Assembly (NCBI GenBank): GCA_029259935.1
Contig: JAJDEH010000142.1
Span: forward strand, 1 to 64,000
From: Planctomycetota bacterium
GTDB taxonomy: Bacteria > Planctomycetota > Planctomycetia > Pirellulales > Pirellulaceae
Length of the DNA: 64,000 bases
Direction of reading: 5' to 3'
Below, one piece after another: positions 1 through 9,259 of the stretch (position 1 is its first letter; the number at the start of each line of letters is the position of its first letter). Both the position numbers and the translations under genes were made by a program. Under the pieces are notes generated by a model. The model had not been told where the DNA came from and did not search any database. It saw only the letters and a program-made list of their open reading frames with translations.

Positions 1-887
1 CGTCGCTGCAACTGCCCTAAACCGCTTGCTGGCAGATTGTTATAGCCGATCTTTTGACGGAAAATCAAGCTAGTGCTGGTCGGCGTTATTCGAATTGCTA
101 TCGGTGGGGAGAAAGGTCACGGAGACGCGGCAAGGAAGGCCACGATTCGATCGTGTCGGCCATGTCCAGGGGAGACGCGCAAGCTGCCTCTTACCGCCGG
201 TTGACGAACAACAGCGAGTCGCGATCGCGCAAGTCGTTGTCAATCTGCCTCCACGCCAAACCATCTCGCAGAAAAAAAGCTTGACTAAGTACAGACGTAC
301 TGATATAAGTACAAGCGTACCTTTCTGATTGTCGAGATCGAATGAATAATTTTGAAAAAAATGATGGACACATTTATTGAAATGGATGAGAATGTTGGCC
401 GAGGCAATGTCGTCATGGATCGATTCGACAGTGGCGCGGCCGAAACTCGGCTGAGACAGGTTCTCTGGATAGAAACCGAATGTCTTGCCACCCTATGAAG
501 AGAGCTTTTTTACACAACGGAACAGAGACTATCGCGGCCAACAACGGCTGATTGCAGCAGTTCAGGTCTTACCCGCTCGGAACCGGAATACGGTCTGGCA
601 AGCTGCACCCAATGAGCTACACCTGCGCGCGGGATAACTAATTGTCCAGTGTACGGTCGTAACTACCTCGCGTTATGAATAAGGGAAACACATTGCGCAC
701 ACCAAACTGACGCCATCGTCAAACAACTGAATTAACCCATCCACCGGACCTGCCCTTTTGATAGAAGAAGCGGCTGGCGAGAGTCACGCGACAACGAGCC
801 TTCTCGCCAGCCTAGCGTCTTTAGCCACAAGGTATTCTTGCGCGCTGCCGACGGTTTTTAATATACCAAACACAGCGAGTCGGCAAG
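1..887. other. Left-edge region with no convincing gene
   Basis: No reading frame here has convincing coding character; the short frames lack ribosome binding sites and recognisable motifs. Frame 1 is open from base 1 to a TAG at 43-45, so the first bases could be the 3' end of a gene cut by the window edge, but this cannot be decided. A 45-codon frame starts at 361 (ATG) and ends at 498, without a Shine-Dalgarno sequence. The only strong signal is the promoter/dyad cluster at 281-321, listed separately. Confidence 0.5.
281..321 (+). promoter_or_regulatory. Strong sigma70-like promoter with two operator-like dyads, no clear gene downstream
   Basis: TTGACT at 281-286 and TATAAG at 304-309 are separated by 17 bases, close to the sigma70 consensus. 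Two dyads overlay it: AGTAC-N4-GTACT at 288-301 fills the spacer, and AGTAC-N4-GTACC at 308-321 overlaps the end of the -10 box. Their centres are 20 bp apart, about two helical turns. This is the same architecture as the BlaI-type promoter at 15217-15258. The first convincing downstream gene starts only at about 888, so the transcript may be a long leader, a small RNA, or the relic of a lost gene. Seen: the motifs. Inferred: repression by a BlaI/MecI-like dimer. Confidence 0.5.
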
Positions 888-1277
888 GTGCTTTTTTCTG
901 GCGGGTTCAGTTTTTTGAACTTCGCGAATTATCTGATGCACCTCATAACCTCATATCCGACTAGCCAGCCTCTTGCGTTTGCAATTTTCGTGGGAAGCTG
1001 CGTCGCAATCGTCGTGGCGGGCCGATTCTACTGCAGGTCCGCGGCGAAAGGGCGGAGAGCTAGATCCTACTCCTCCGCCATCCTCATCACATTTGCCCTG
1101 GGCCTGGCGTCATGCAACGCCGCGTTTTGCTTGTTTCCAGCCCTACAACCAGGGAATTCCACTAGCCGCATGGTTGAAATCAGCATGCCGCGTCCGCAGG
1201 CCAGTGAGGCAGGCGACGCTCGGCCCCACCCGCTGGCCTGGCACCAGATTCCTTCCGCGCTGAAGGTGAACCAATGA
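888..1277 (+). CDS. Small putative membrane protein coupled to the DUF1559 gene
   Basis: I do not recognise this protein (129 residues from a GTG at 888, or 113 from an ATG at 936; neither has a clear ribosome binding site). It has two hydrophobic stretches, around residues 28-46 and 64-84, with a basic segment between them, so it looks like a small inner-membrane protein with a polar tail of about 45 residues. The main evidence that it is real is its stop codon: the TGA at 1275-1277 overlaps the ATG of the next gene (1274) as ATGA, the usual sign of translational coupling. Composition gives no further help. It may be a membrane partner of the downstream prepilin-like protein; that is inference. 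Confidence 0.42.
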   Translation: MLFSGGFSFLNFANYLMHLITSYPTSQPLAFAIFVGSCVAIVVAGRFYCRSAAKGRRARSYSSAILITFALGLASCNAAFCLFPALQPGNSTSRMVEISMPRPQASEAGDARPHPLAWHQIPSALKVNQ

Positions 1278-2428
1278 CGAAACATGCTTGGCCTCGATCG
1301 AATACGCGGGCAGGCGTGACCTTCGTGGAATTGTTGGTGGTGATCGCGATCGTGGGAATTTTGATCGCCCTCTTATTGCCGGCGGTTCAATCGGCCCGCG
1401 AGGCGGCGCGGCGGTCACATTGTGCCAACAACTTGCGCCAAATAGGTGTCGCGTTGCAAAACTACAACGACACCTATAAACAGTTGCCCTTCAACTCGCT
1501 TTGCGACCGGAACAGCGCGGTGTCGAATGGTGGCGGGCACTGGCAAGACGGTTCGAAGGGCAGTGTATTCGTCAAGTTGCTGCCCTACCTCGAACATCAG
1601 TCGTTGTACGACAAGATGAAGAAGGCCACCAACAATTGGAGAGATACTGAAGGATTCCGATTCAAATCCGTCGATGATTTTGTCGCCGACAACAACTACA
1701 CCGCCGTCGCCAAGGGCCGAAAAGAGGAACGAATTCACCAGGTGTTCCTCCCTAATCTATGGTGTCCCTCGTCGGATTCACCCAAGTGGACCAATAACAA
1801 TCCGCTGCCCGAGAGCCATCGCGCGCTGACCTGCTACGCTTTCAATGTCGGCGCTCAGCGCGGTGTCAGCAACCGCGGTTGCCGCGAGCAGGGAATCTTT
1901 CGCTGGGAGGGTGACTATTTCGACCAACCGGGCGATCGGAATCCGGGACACGCCGACTTTGCCAATCGCTTCGAGCCTCGTCACATTTCGGGCCCATTTT
2001 CGATCACCTACTACGGCGCTACTTACGGCGAAATCTCTGACGGCTTGTCGAACACGATCATGGCAGGCGAAATGCTTCCCCACTCGCAGCATCATTATTG
2101 GGAACGTGGCTGGTCCCTCGGACAAGGAGCCATGGCAACGACTTCGGCTCCGATTGCGGCTCCGATCATGTTCATCGGTTCGCCACAGGTCTACGCGCAC
2201 GAGTCGGTCGATCCGGGAAAGACGATGCTCGGCCACCCCTGCACCAATTGGGATCAAGCTTACTCCTATGGTTTTCGTTCGCGACATAATGGACCGGGGG
2301 CCGGCGTCTTGTTAGGCGACGGCTCGGTTCAGTATTATTTTCACAACATTGACTATGAACTGTATCAACGTCTCGGTGCCCGTCGTGATGGCAAGCAGGT
2401 GAACCCAAAGCAGGTCGCTGGTCCATAG
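1274..2428 (+). CDS. DUF1559 domain-containing protein, type IV prepilin-like N-terminus
   Basis: The protein (384 residues) begins with a short basic leader and a prepilin-type methylation/transmembrane segment: residues 13-38 contain [19 protein letters not shown], where cleavage before the Phe-Val-Glu motif would fit a PilD-type peptidase. It continues with [21 protein letters not shown], the hallmark of the DUF1559 family (SBP_bac_10), which is massively expanded in Planctomycetota. Near the C-terminus, [17 protein letters not shown] matches the family's H-N(x)-GDGS signature. These proteins are thought to be pseudopilin-like cell-surface or periplasmic proteins; their function is unknown. 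The start at 1274 has a good Shine-Dalgarno (GAAGGTGA) and overlaps the preceding stop by ATGA. A strong hairpin at 2466-2494 follows the gene. Confidence 0.93.
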   Translation: MTKHAWPRSNTRAGVTFVELLVVIAIVGILIALLLPAVQSAREAARRSHCANNLRQIGVALQNYNDTYKQLPFNSLCDRNSAVSNGGGHWQDGSKGSVFVKLLPYLEHQSLYDKMKKATNNWRDTEGFRFKSVDDFVADNNYTAVAKGRKEERIHQVFLPNLWCPSSDSPKWTNNNPLPESHRALTCYAFNVGAQRGVSNRGCREQGIFRWEGDYFDQPGDRNPGHADFANRFEPRHISGPFSITYYGATYGEISDGLSNTIMAGEMLPHSQHHYWERGWSLGQGAMATTSAPIAAPIMFIGSPQVYAHESVDPGKTMLGHPCTNWDQAYSYGFRSRHNGPGAGVLLGDGSVQYYFHNIDYELYQRLGARRDGKQVNPKQVAGP

Positions 2429-2465
2429 GAACAGGCAGATCTAGAAGGCCGTGCACAACGACAAA

Positions 2466-2494
2466 GTTCAGCGCTGGTCGAGCCAGCGCTGAAC
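2466..2494. terminator. Perfect 12-bp stem hairpin between convergent genes
   Basis: GTTCAGCGCTGG and its exact complement are separated by five bases (TCGAG). The hairpin sits between the stop of the DUF1559 gene (2428) and the stop of the convergent coiled-coil gene (2524). On the minus strand it is followed by TTTGTCGTT, on the plus strand by no T run. It is therefore a plausible bidirectional transcription barrier, better as a terminator for the minus-strand gene. Confidence 0.5.
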
Positions 2495-2523
2495 TACTAC
2501 GCGACCGTCGTCCTCGTGGCGTG

Positions 2524-3606
2524 TTAACGTTTGCCACCTTGCTCGATATTGTTCGAGACGTGAACTTTGGCGGCTTCGACCGCGGCCGAGATGCGGCTCG
2601 GTTCCTGCTCGATGTGTTCGCGCATCCGCTTGATCTCGCCTTCCAGCTTGGCCACGGAACCGCGCAACGCTTCTGCTTCGCTGTTCAGCGACTGCTTGTG
2701 ATAGAACATCTCGGTCACGTCCAGCGGTTCTTGCACCGTGATGTTGAACTCCTTGAGAAATTCGTCACGGGCTTTCGCGCGAAGCTCTTGAGCTTCTTCT
2801 TCCGACCGTTCGCGACGCTCGTCCAGTTCTTTCTTCATTTTTTCCCATTCCGACTTCTTGACGGGCATCATGCCAATCTTGATGAGAATGTCCTTCGCGG
2901 CTTGCTGGTTGGACTGCATCACGTTCTTTTTGTGCTGCGTTTCCAGTTCCGAGATTTCCACCTCTTGTTCTCGTTTGACGGCATTGACCCTTTGGATCTT
3001 TTCAAACTGCACCGTTTTGAACTGCTCGTCAAGCTGCAGCAGTTCATGCTGATTGGCCGATTGGCGTGATTCCATGTCGTCGCGCAACCGCTTGATCTCC
3101 TCCGCGATTTCCTTCAACTCGGCAAGTTCCGCGATCTCGTCTCGCAGCTTGCCGCGCTGCTCTTCGAGTTCTTCGCGTTGTTTTTTCAGCGTCTCGGTTT
3201 TCTCCTGGTAGTCGGTTTCGAGTTTTTCGATCTTGAGATTGTTTTCACGGGTCGCCCGTTCAAGCTGAATGCTTAACGACTGCTTGGCCCCATCGACTTT
3301 CTCGACCAACTTGGCCTGTTCTTCGCGAACCTTTGCCCCCTGCGCGTCCGCTTCGGCTTGCCGTGTCTTTTCCTGTTCGATCTGCAATTCCAGTTCACGC
3401 AGCCGCTCGGTATGGCGTTCCCTTTGGCGAGCGTCCTCGGCTTCCGCTTCCTTCAGCTTGAGTTCATATTCAAGTTCTCGCAATTGCACTTCACCCGCGG
3501 TAATCGGAGCCTTCGCACGGGCTCGCAATTGGTCTTGCAGTTGGATGGCAAGATCCTTGGCTTCCTGGGCTCGCAGTGCATTGATGTCGTTGACGGTTCG
3601 GATCAT
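2524..3606 (-). CDS. Long coiled-coil protein of unknown function
   Basis: The protein (360 residues) is almost entirely heptad-rich, charged alpha helix: Glu, Lys, Arg, Gln and Leu dominate from residue 10 to about 250 and again at the C-terminus. A short non-coil segment around 240-265 (IKIGMMPVKKSEWEK) interrupts the coil. No signal peptide, membrane span or catalytic motif is visible, so it is likely a cytoplasmic scaffold or filament-type protein. The start at 3606 (MIRTVND) is chosen over 3633 because AAAGGGAG lies seven bases upstream. The gene stands alone, convergent with the DUF1559 gene. Resemblance to SMC- or ERM-like coils in a similarity search would be expected from composition alone and should not be read as function. 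Confidence 0.75.
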   Translation of the reverse strand: MIRTVNDINALRAQEAKDLAIQLQDQLRARAKAPITAGEVQLRELEYELKLKEAEAEDARQRERHTERLRELELQIEQEKTRQAEADAQGAKVREEQAKLVEKVDGAKQSLSIQLERATRENNLKIEKLETDYQEKTETLKKQREELEEQRGKLRDEIAELAELKEIAEEIKRLRDDMESRQSANQHELLQLDEQFKTVQFEKIQRVNAVKREQEVEISELETQHKKNVMQSNQQAAKDILIKIGMMPVKKSEWEKMKKELDERRERSEEEAQELRAKARDEFLKEFNITVQEPLDVTEMFYHKQSLNSEAEALRGSVAKLEGEIKRMREHIEQEPSRISAAVEAAKVHVSNNIEQGGKR

Positions 3607-3967
3607 GAGTGATCTCCCTTTCATCACAAACAAAGTTCAACAAGTGCTTAACGATGAAGAGGATTATGCGGGAGACACTTGACAAGTTAGGTCCCTGGTT
3701 TGAACAGTTTTTTCTCTTGTTCTCATGAACAAATCGCAAGCGGAAGGAAGCGTGTCCGCACACACCTGTCCGGCGAGCAAACCTCAAGACGCGGAAGGCG
3801 TCTCCACGATGGTCCGCGCACAATTTCTGAAACCCGAGGCCGATTAAGACATTTTGTCTTGAATTCAGGCCGGGTAAACATTACGCTAATAGAAACAGCT
3901 CAGGCGGGCTATTCCGAGCCGTCTTGGTGAGATCATTAAGAGCTAATTGGTGGAAGAGGTCGGTAAG
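3607..3967. other. Divergent intergenic region
   Basis: This gap separates the divergent coiled-coil gene and the secreted unknown gene, so it must hold both promoters, though neither matches the consensus well by eye. It contains the palindrome AAGACATTTTGTCTTG at 3846-3861 (listed separately). No ORF here looks coding. Confidence 0.5.
3846..3861. repeat. AAGACATTYTGTCTTG palindrome, copy 1
   Basis: AAGACA-TTT-TGTCTT is a perfect 6-bp-arm dyad, nested between GGCC elements about ten bases out on each side. A second copy, differing at one position, lies at 56440-56456 (opposite strand), also intergenic and also nested in outer complementary GC-rich arms. The recurrence suggests a dispersed palindromic element rather than a one-off site. 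Confidence 0.5.
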
Positions 3968-4822
3968 ATGTGGCAAACAGCAACGACTAAAATCGGTTCC
4001 TATTCGTTCGTAATCCTGTTGACCGTTGTCCGGTTAGCGGATTCGTTGGCAGCGCAAGACGACAACGAAAAGTCGCTTGTGCTGCGAAAGCAAGCTGCCG
4101 AGCGAGTAAACGCCGTCAAGCTGATGGACGTGTCGAGCGATGAGGATGTCCTCGTGGAAGCCATCAAAGAGCCGCTCTTGCGGTTTGGCGATCCGGCGCG
4201 GTCGAACGAGGACGGGACGATGTGGGCCTGGGGACAAAGTGGACGGCCGGTGGCGATGATGGAATTGTACCGCTCGGCGGGAGATACCGTCCGTTGGACG
4301 CATGTCGTGACCTTGACATCCAACCGGCTTGTCACGGCGGACACGGATCGTGGACGATGGTCTCCGCAAGAGGCACCGTTTTCAATGCAGGTAGCACCCG
4401 GTGCGCCGGTCCCAAAAGACAGTCCGGCCGGGCGATTACGGCAGATGAAACAAATTGCGAGAAAGCTGAAGGCTCATGAGTTTTGGAAACCGAACAACTC
4501 ACGCTACCCGTTGCGTTTGCTGACCAGTCCCGTTCATCGGTACAGCAACGAAAAAGACGGCATCGTGGACGGCACGGTGTTTGTGTTCGCCCACGGAACG
4601 AATCCCGAAATCGTCGTATTCCTCGAAGCCCAAAAAGCCAAAGACGCATTAGCATGGCATTACGGATTTGCCAGACTGGGCAGCGCCGAACTGCACGTCA
4701 ATTTCGACGGCAAGGAAGCCTGGACGCAACCGCGCGCCCCAAGGGTAGTTGGCGGTCCTCGCGATCCGTATTGGATATTCTTCGTGAATGCGGAGGCTCC
4801 AACGCAGGCCAAGGACGAGTGA
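3968..4822 (+). CDS. Secreted protein of unknown function
   Basis: I do not recognise the family (284 residues from the ATG at 3968). The N-terminus has a typical signal peptide: a Lys near residue 8, a hydrophobic core (SYSFVILLTVVRLADSLA) and an Ala-x-Ala-like end near residue 28, so the protein is probably periplasmic. The mature part is a mixed alpha/beta sequence with several Trp residues and no obvious catalytic motif. The ATG at 3968 is preferred over the upstream in-frame TTG at 3947 because it places the signal peptide at the N-terminus and is preceded by GGAAGAGG/GGTAAG. The HEAT-repeat secreted protein follows after 155 bases on the same strand and may be co-transcribed. Confidence 0.72.
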   Translation: MWQTATTKIGSYSFVILLTVVRLADSLAAQDDNEKSLVLRKQAAERVNAVKLMDVSSDEDVLVEAIKEPLLRFGDPARSNEDGTMWAWGQSGRPVAMMELYRSAGDTVRWTHVVTLTSNRLVTADTDRGRWSPQEAPFSMQVAPGAPVPKDSPAGRLRQMKQIARKLKAHEFWKPNNSRYPLRLLTSPVHRYSNEKDGIVDGTVFVFAHGTNPEIVVFLEAQKAKDALAWHYGFARLGSAELHVNFDGKEAWTQPRAPRVVGGPRDPYWIFFVNAEAPTQAKDE

Positions 4823-4977
4823 TTCGTGGAGCCTGATTTGGTTTTTTCAGTTGTGGCGGACCGTGGCAGTCGTCCCTATCTCGGCTTTATGAGAAGGGCG
4901 AAAAATGCGCAACTTGACGAGATTTCGGATACAATCCGAGATCGAAGAGACGCTTTGGTCTTCAGCGAGACGCGCAC

Positions 4978-7287
4978 ATGGTATCGGCCACGAGTTTGCT
5001 GCTGATTTCAAGCCTTCTGTCCCAAGCGGTGGAAAGCGAAGGGCTCTCTCTCGTTGAACAACTTCGCTCCACTGACGCTGAAATCCGATTGCTGGGTTTG
5101 GCCAAGTTTGGCTCTTTGGAATCTTTCGGTGGACCTTCACCAGGCGAGCTTTCGTCCGCCGTGCCGTTGCTGTTGGACCTGGTCGACGACGACGACGCGC
5201 GCGTGCGCGGCAAAGCAGCTCGGTTAATGGGCGATGTGACCGTCGATCAGGCTCGGGCTGAACCCAATCTAAAACGGTTGCTTAACGACGACGCAGCTGC
5301 CGTGCGCGTCGCGGCTGCCAAGTCGCTGTGGAAGATCTTCCGGAGAGAGGACGGCCTGTCGGATGTTGTCCGCCCCTTGGTCCACTCCAATAATCCTCAA
5401 GTCCGGCTGAGCGCCACGCACCTGCTGTGGCGGCTGGGTGGGCAAGCGGACGAGGTCGTGCCCGAATTCATTCGCCTGTTGGACAACGACAACAGCAATG
5501 TTCGCAGCGTTGCCGCGGATGTGCTGGGTGAAATCGGTCCTGAGGCACGCGCGGCGACGATGCCCTTGGCAAAACTCTTCCGCGACGAAGAAGACCGGGA
5601 CGTCCGCGAGCCCGCAATCCGGGCGCTGCAGCGGATGGGCGAAGAAGCCAAAGCGGCGATTCCCATTCTGGTCGAAGTGCTAGGCGACGATTCCACAATT
5701 CGCTTGTTTGGCCATTGGGGCACATCGGCTGGCGAGGAAGCCGCGATGGCTCTGGCACAAATGGGGAAGGACGGCGAGCAGGCGTTGCTCGAAGCACTTT
5801 CCAAGGAAGACAATCTGGTGCGGGCACACGTGTTGGATGGCCTCGCTGAATCATCTTTGAAATCTGATGCGGTCGTACTCCGTGTTTCCCCTTTTGTTTT
5901 GGACGCGGATGATATGGTTCAGGCAAAGGCTTGTTGGGTGCTGCGGGATTACGCGACGCCGCTCGCCGCAAGCGGCTTAGTTGGCGGACTGAAGCACCCT
6001 GATGAGAATGCCCGTGATTATGCGGCAAGAGGTTTGGGGGGAATGGGCCCCCAAGCGGCCAGTGCGGTCGAACCGCTGATATCGGCGCTGCAAGATTCTG
6101 ATTCCGACGTCCGCGGACGGGCCGCCGAGGCGTTGGGTAGAATTGGCGCTCGGGCGGACCTCGTTGTTCCCGAATTGGCAGAATTGGTAGGCGACCGTGG
6201 CGAGGTTTTCGATCTGTCGCGAAAAGAGACCGTGAGTGACTACGCCATGGACGCTTTGGGCCGGTTTGGCGCGGATGCCGAGGCGGCAATTCCTCTGCTT
6301 CTTAGTGAGGTGCCGTATTTCCGGCATGGCACAAGGTGTGCCGCGATCAAGGCACTAGGGAAGATTGGCCCGAAATCGTCCGCAGCCGTGCCAAAACTGG
6401 TCGCTGCCCAGGACAAGTTTCCGGTCTGTTTGGCATTGGCCCGTATTGCCCCGAACGACGAACACGTGCTCAAAACGGCAGTTGCCCAACTCGGCTGCGA
6501 GTATTCCTATCGTCGTGTCGATGCGGTCCGCGGGCTGCGTCTTGTGGCGAAACACAACGAAGCCGCGATTCCCAGTCTGAATCAAGCCTTGAGTGACAAA
6601 AATGCCAACGTGCGCATGTGGGCCGCAATGAGCCTCCTCGAATTGTCGCCGGACGACAGCGAGGCGCTGCGAGTATTCATGACCGAACGGGAACAGATCT
6701 CGAAAGGTACGTCCGAGAAGTACGACACTTTCGTCCGAGTGTTACAACGCGTCATTGGTCACATTCCGCCAACCTTACCGTCTATCTCCGACCACCGGTG
6801 GCCAAATATGGAAGACGTCGACCTCGAAATCCTCGCCGCTCACGGGCCTCGTGCGAAACATTTATTGCCTCTGCTGCTGAGACGGGCTACGCCTCGATGG
6901 CATTTTTTTGGATCCGCCTGGGATCCGGCCGAACACGAGTTGTTGATCGACGCGATTGTCAAAATCAGCGGAGATTCGCTGCCGGAACTGGTGGAGGCGT
7001 TGGACCACGATGATTTCGTGATGCGCCAGGTGGCGGCCGTGGTCTTGGGCAAGACCGGCGCAAAAGACCAAAAGGTCACCCGACAACTCGTGGAAAAGCT
7101 GGGCGACCGACGGCTTGCGGTGCGCGTCGCGGCCGCGCAAGCGCTGGGCCGGCTGCGCGCATCCGATTCGGTCTCGGTGGCTGGTCTGCGAGCGATGCTA
7201 GAAGACGATTTCTTCACGGCCCGTCGCCAGGCAGCCGAGTCGCTCGAACAGGTCGGCGCTCGCCGCGGCACGCACTTGCCGGATTGA
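4978..7287 (+). CDS. Exported HEAT-repeat (PBS lyase-type) protein
   Basis: The protein (769 residues) is built of many tandem helical repeats of about 35-40 residues with the pattern xVRxxAAxALGxIG, for example around residues 75-90, 185-200, 365-395 and 690-725. This is the HEAT/PBS-lyase repeat class, which forms solenoids for protein-protein interaction. A short hydrophobic N-terminus (MVSATSLLLISSLLSQAVES) looks like a signal peptide, so it is likely exported. Planctomycetes carry many such proteins, often next to other exported scaffolds. No enzymatic domain is visible. The gene ends only 40 bases from the convergent metG stop. The interaction partner cannot be inferred from sequence. 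Confidence 0.88.
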   Translation: MVSATSLLLISSLLSQAVESEGLSLVEQLRSTDAEIRLLGLAKFGSLESFGGPSPGELSSAVPLLLDLVDDDDARVRGKAARLMGDVTVDQARAEPNLKRLLNDDAAAVRVAAAKSLWKIFRREDGLSDVVRPLVHSNNPQVRLSATHLLWRLGGQADEVVPEFIRLLDNDNSNVRSVAADVLGEIGPEARAATMPLAKLFRDEEDRDVREPAIRALQRMGEEAKAAIPILVEVLGDDSTIRLFGHWGTSAGEEAAMALAQMGKDGEQALLEALSKEDNLVRAHVLDGLAESSLKSDAVVLRVSPFVLDADDMVQAKACWVLRDYATPLAASGLVGGLKHPDENARDYAARGLGGMGPQAASAVEPLISALQDSDSDVRGRAAEALGRIGARADLVVPELAELVGDRGEVFDLSRKETVSDYAMDALGRFGADAEAAIPLLLSEVPYFRHGTRCAAIKALGKIGPKSSAAVPKLVAAQDKFPVCLALARIAPNDEHVLKTAVAQLGCEYSYRRVDAVRGLRLVAKHNEAAIPSLNQALSDKNANVRMWAAMSLLELSPDDSEALRVFMTEREQISKGTSEKYDTFVRVLQRVIGHIPPTLPSISDHRWPNMEDVDLEILAAHGPRAKHLLPLLLRRATPRWHFFGSAWDPAEHELLIDAIVKISGDSLPELVEALDHDDFVMRQVAAVVLGKTGAKDQKVTRQLVEKLGDRRLAVRVAAAQALGRLRASDSVSVAGLRAMLEDDFFTARRQAAESLEQVGARRGTHLPD

Positions 7288-7326
7288 TGGTGCGGACTGC
7301 GAAGCATGACGTGCCTCGGATCGGCA

Positions 7327-8958
7327 TCAGGCCTTGCTAGTAGCCTCATACCGGGGAAACAGCGCGCTGCCCTTTTCGATCCGGGTGCCGGGTGCGAGTT
7401 GGCCCCAACTTGCCCACGAACGGAGGTCTCCAGAACCACGGTTCGACAGTTGCTCGGCGTAATGCGAGCACCCGATCCTGTGCCAAAATGTCTGACAGGC
7501 TGTGGGAATGAAGGGCCACAGTAGAACCGACGAGATTCTCAATGCCTCGGCACACTGGTAGAGTACGCTGCCGGCTGCCGACACCTTCGACTCGTCTTTC
7601 ATCATGCGAAACGGCTGCGTCTTTTCGATGTGGGCATCGACTTCGCGGACGGCAAGCAGCCCGACGTCGCCGGCTCGCCCCAAATCCAAGGCATCTAAAT
7701 GGCGCTCGAACTCCGTCAGCCAGTCGGACTTCTCGAAAGGAGCGAAGTTTGGGTCGTCTTCGGGCAACAATTCCGGTAGCCTCCCGTCAAAATACTTGTC
7801 GACCATATTGGCGACACGAGAGCACGAGTTGCCGAAGGTGTTCGCGAGATCAGAATTGTAAACCTCGACAAACAGATCGGCGCTGAAGGCGCTGTCAGAG
7901 ACGCCAAGCGGACCCTGTGTGGCGAGAAAGTAACGCAGCGCATCCAGGCCGAACTCGCTTACGCAGCGATCGATGGCTTCGGGGTCGAGGAAATTGCCAA
8001 GCGATTTGCTCATCTTTTGACCGGACGCACTTACCCAGTAGCTGTGCGAATAGACCTGATTCGGCAATCCCACCCACTCAAAGCCGGGGCACTTTTGCAA
8101 GGCGAACAACAACGCGGGCCAGACTGCGGCGTGAAACCACAGAATGTCCTTGGCAATGAAGTGGATCGCTCCGGCTTGCCAGTATTTGCGTCGGCCTTCC
8201 GGTTCTTCGTCGGTCGGCTCGGTGTCGACATACGTCAGGTAATTGAACAGCGCGTCGATCCACACGTAGACCGTCTGCCGGTCATCGCCGGGTACCGGGA
8301 TGCCCCAACCTCCCGATCCGGTCCGGCTAATCGGCACGTCGTCCATGAGTTTAATTCGGTTGAGGACTTCCTTCTTACGGGCATCGGGTTGCACAAACGG
8401 CTTGCCGGTTTGATCGCGGCCTTCGTAGAAATCCAGCAACGGCTCGCGGTAGGCAGCAAGTTTGAAGAAGTAGTTTTTCTCCGTCTTGCGCACAAGCGGC
8501 TTTCCGTTGACCGCCGAGAGAAAATCGTTTTGCTGGGCGTTGCTCTCGGTGACGTATTCCTCTTGTCCGGCGTCGTACCAACCTTCGTACTCGCCCTCGT
8601 AAACGTCGCCGGAATCAAGCAGTGCTTGGACATAGCGCGTGACGCGTTCCTTGTGCCGGGTCTCGCTTGTGCGGACGAAATCGTTATTCGTCATCTCCAG
8701 GCGATGGAACACATCGCGGAAAGCCGCCGCGTTTTGATCGGACCAGGCTTGGGCCGACAGCCCCTTCTTGGCAGCCACGTCGGAGACCTTGGCGGCATGC
8801 TCGTCGACACCCGTGAGAAAGAACGTGTCTTCCCCCTTGAGTCGGTGATAGCGGGCCACGACATCGGCGATCATCGTCGTGTAAACATGGCCGAGGTGCG
8901 GGCGGTCGTTCACGTAATAAATCGGCGTCGTGACGTAAAACGGTGGTGCGTTATCCAT
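7327..8958 (-). CDS. metG: Methionyl-tRNA synthetase
   Basis: The enzyme (543 residues) charges tRNA-Met with methionine in the cytoplasm. The class Ia signatures are present: PHLGH (the HIGH motif) at residues 20-24 and KMSKS at about 313-317, within QKMSKSLGNFLDPE. The CP region after YEGEYEGWY contains no Cys pairs, so this is the zinc-free form of MetRS rather than the one- or two-knuckle form. The C-terminus stops after the anticodon-binding helical bundle, with no added Trbp111-like tRNA-binding domain. Start: the ATG at 8958 (MDNAPPFYVTTPIYYVND) is chosen over 9000, with GAAGG about nine bases upstream. It faces the convergent HEAT gene and is divergent from the propeller gene. Confidence 0.97.
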   Translation of the reverse strand: MDNAPPFYVTTPIYYVNDRPHLGHVYTTMIADVVARYHRLKGEDTFFLTGVDEHAAKVSDVAAKKGLSAQAWSDQNAAAFRDVFHRLEMTNNDFVRTSETRHKERVTRYVQALLDSGDVYEGEYEGWYDAGQEEYVTESNAQQNDFLSAVNGKPLVRKTEKNYFFKLAAYREPLLDFYEGRDQTGKPFVQPDARKKEVLNRIKLMDDVPISRTGSGGWGIPVPGDDRQTVYVWIDALFNYLTYVDTEPTDEEPEGRRKYWQAGAIHFIAKDILWFHAAVWPALLFALQKCPGFEWVGLPNQVYSHSYWVSASGQKMSKSLGNFLDPEAIDRCVSEFGLDALRYFLATQGPLGVSDSAFSADLFVEVYNSDLANTFGNSCSRVANMVDKYFDGRLPELLPEDDPNFAPFEKSDWLTEFERHLDALDLGRAGDVGLLAVREVDAHIEKTQPFRMMKDESKVSAAGSVLYQCAEALRISSVLLWPFIPTACQTFWHRIGCSHYAEQLSNRGSGDLRSWASWGQLAPGTRIEKGSALFPRYEATSKA

Positions 8959-9259
8959 GCTCAACAGCCTTCGAGAAGAGTGAAACGACAGCAACTCCAA
9001 TAGATCGCCGTCACGCAGTTACGCATTGTGCGTGGTCCGCCGATCCAAGTCACGACGATCCATGTCACGACGACACGCGGGACGGCCCCAAAGTTCGTTT
9101 GGAATTTCATTTCCGGCATCGGATCTTGTGAGCAGCTTTGTTGTCGCATCAGGAGTCGCTTTTTTGACGCAGAATCAACAATTGCACTTGAGAACCGAGT
9201 ACCATGTTAATAAATCGTCGCCCTTGTTCATCTCCGTAAATCGAATTGCGAAAATCGAA

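Noticed and set aside
361..498. 45-codon frame downstream of the promoter at 281-321
   Set aside because: Correctly placed for that promoter but no Shine-Dalgarno and no recognisable sequence; kept only as a remark.
5468..6289. 273-residue minus-strand frame
   Set aside because: Antisense of the HEAT-repeat gene; Pro/Arg-rich as expected of a shadow.
8017..9003. 328-residue plus-strand frame
   Set aside because: Exact antisense of metG, whose motifs are unmistakable.
9026..9259. N-terminal extension of the propeller protein
   Set aside because: Would put 78 basic, non-signal residues before a good signal peptide; overlaps the metG promoter region.
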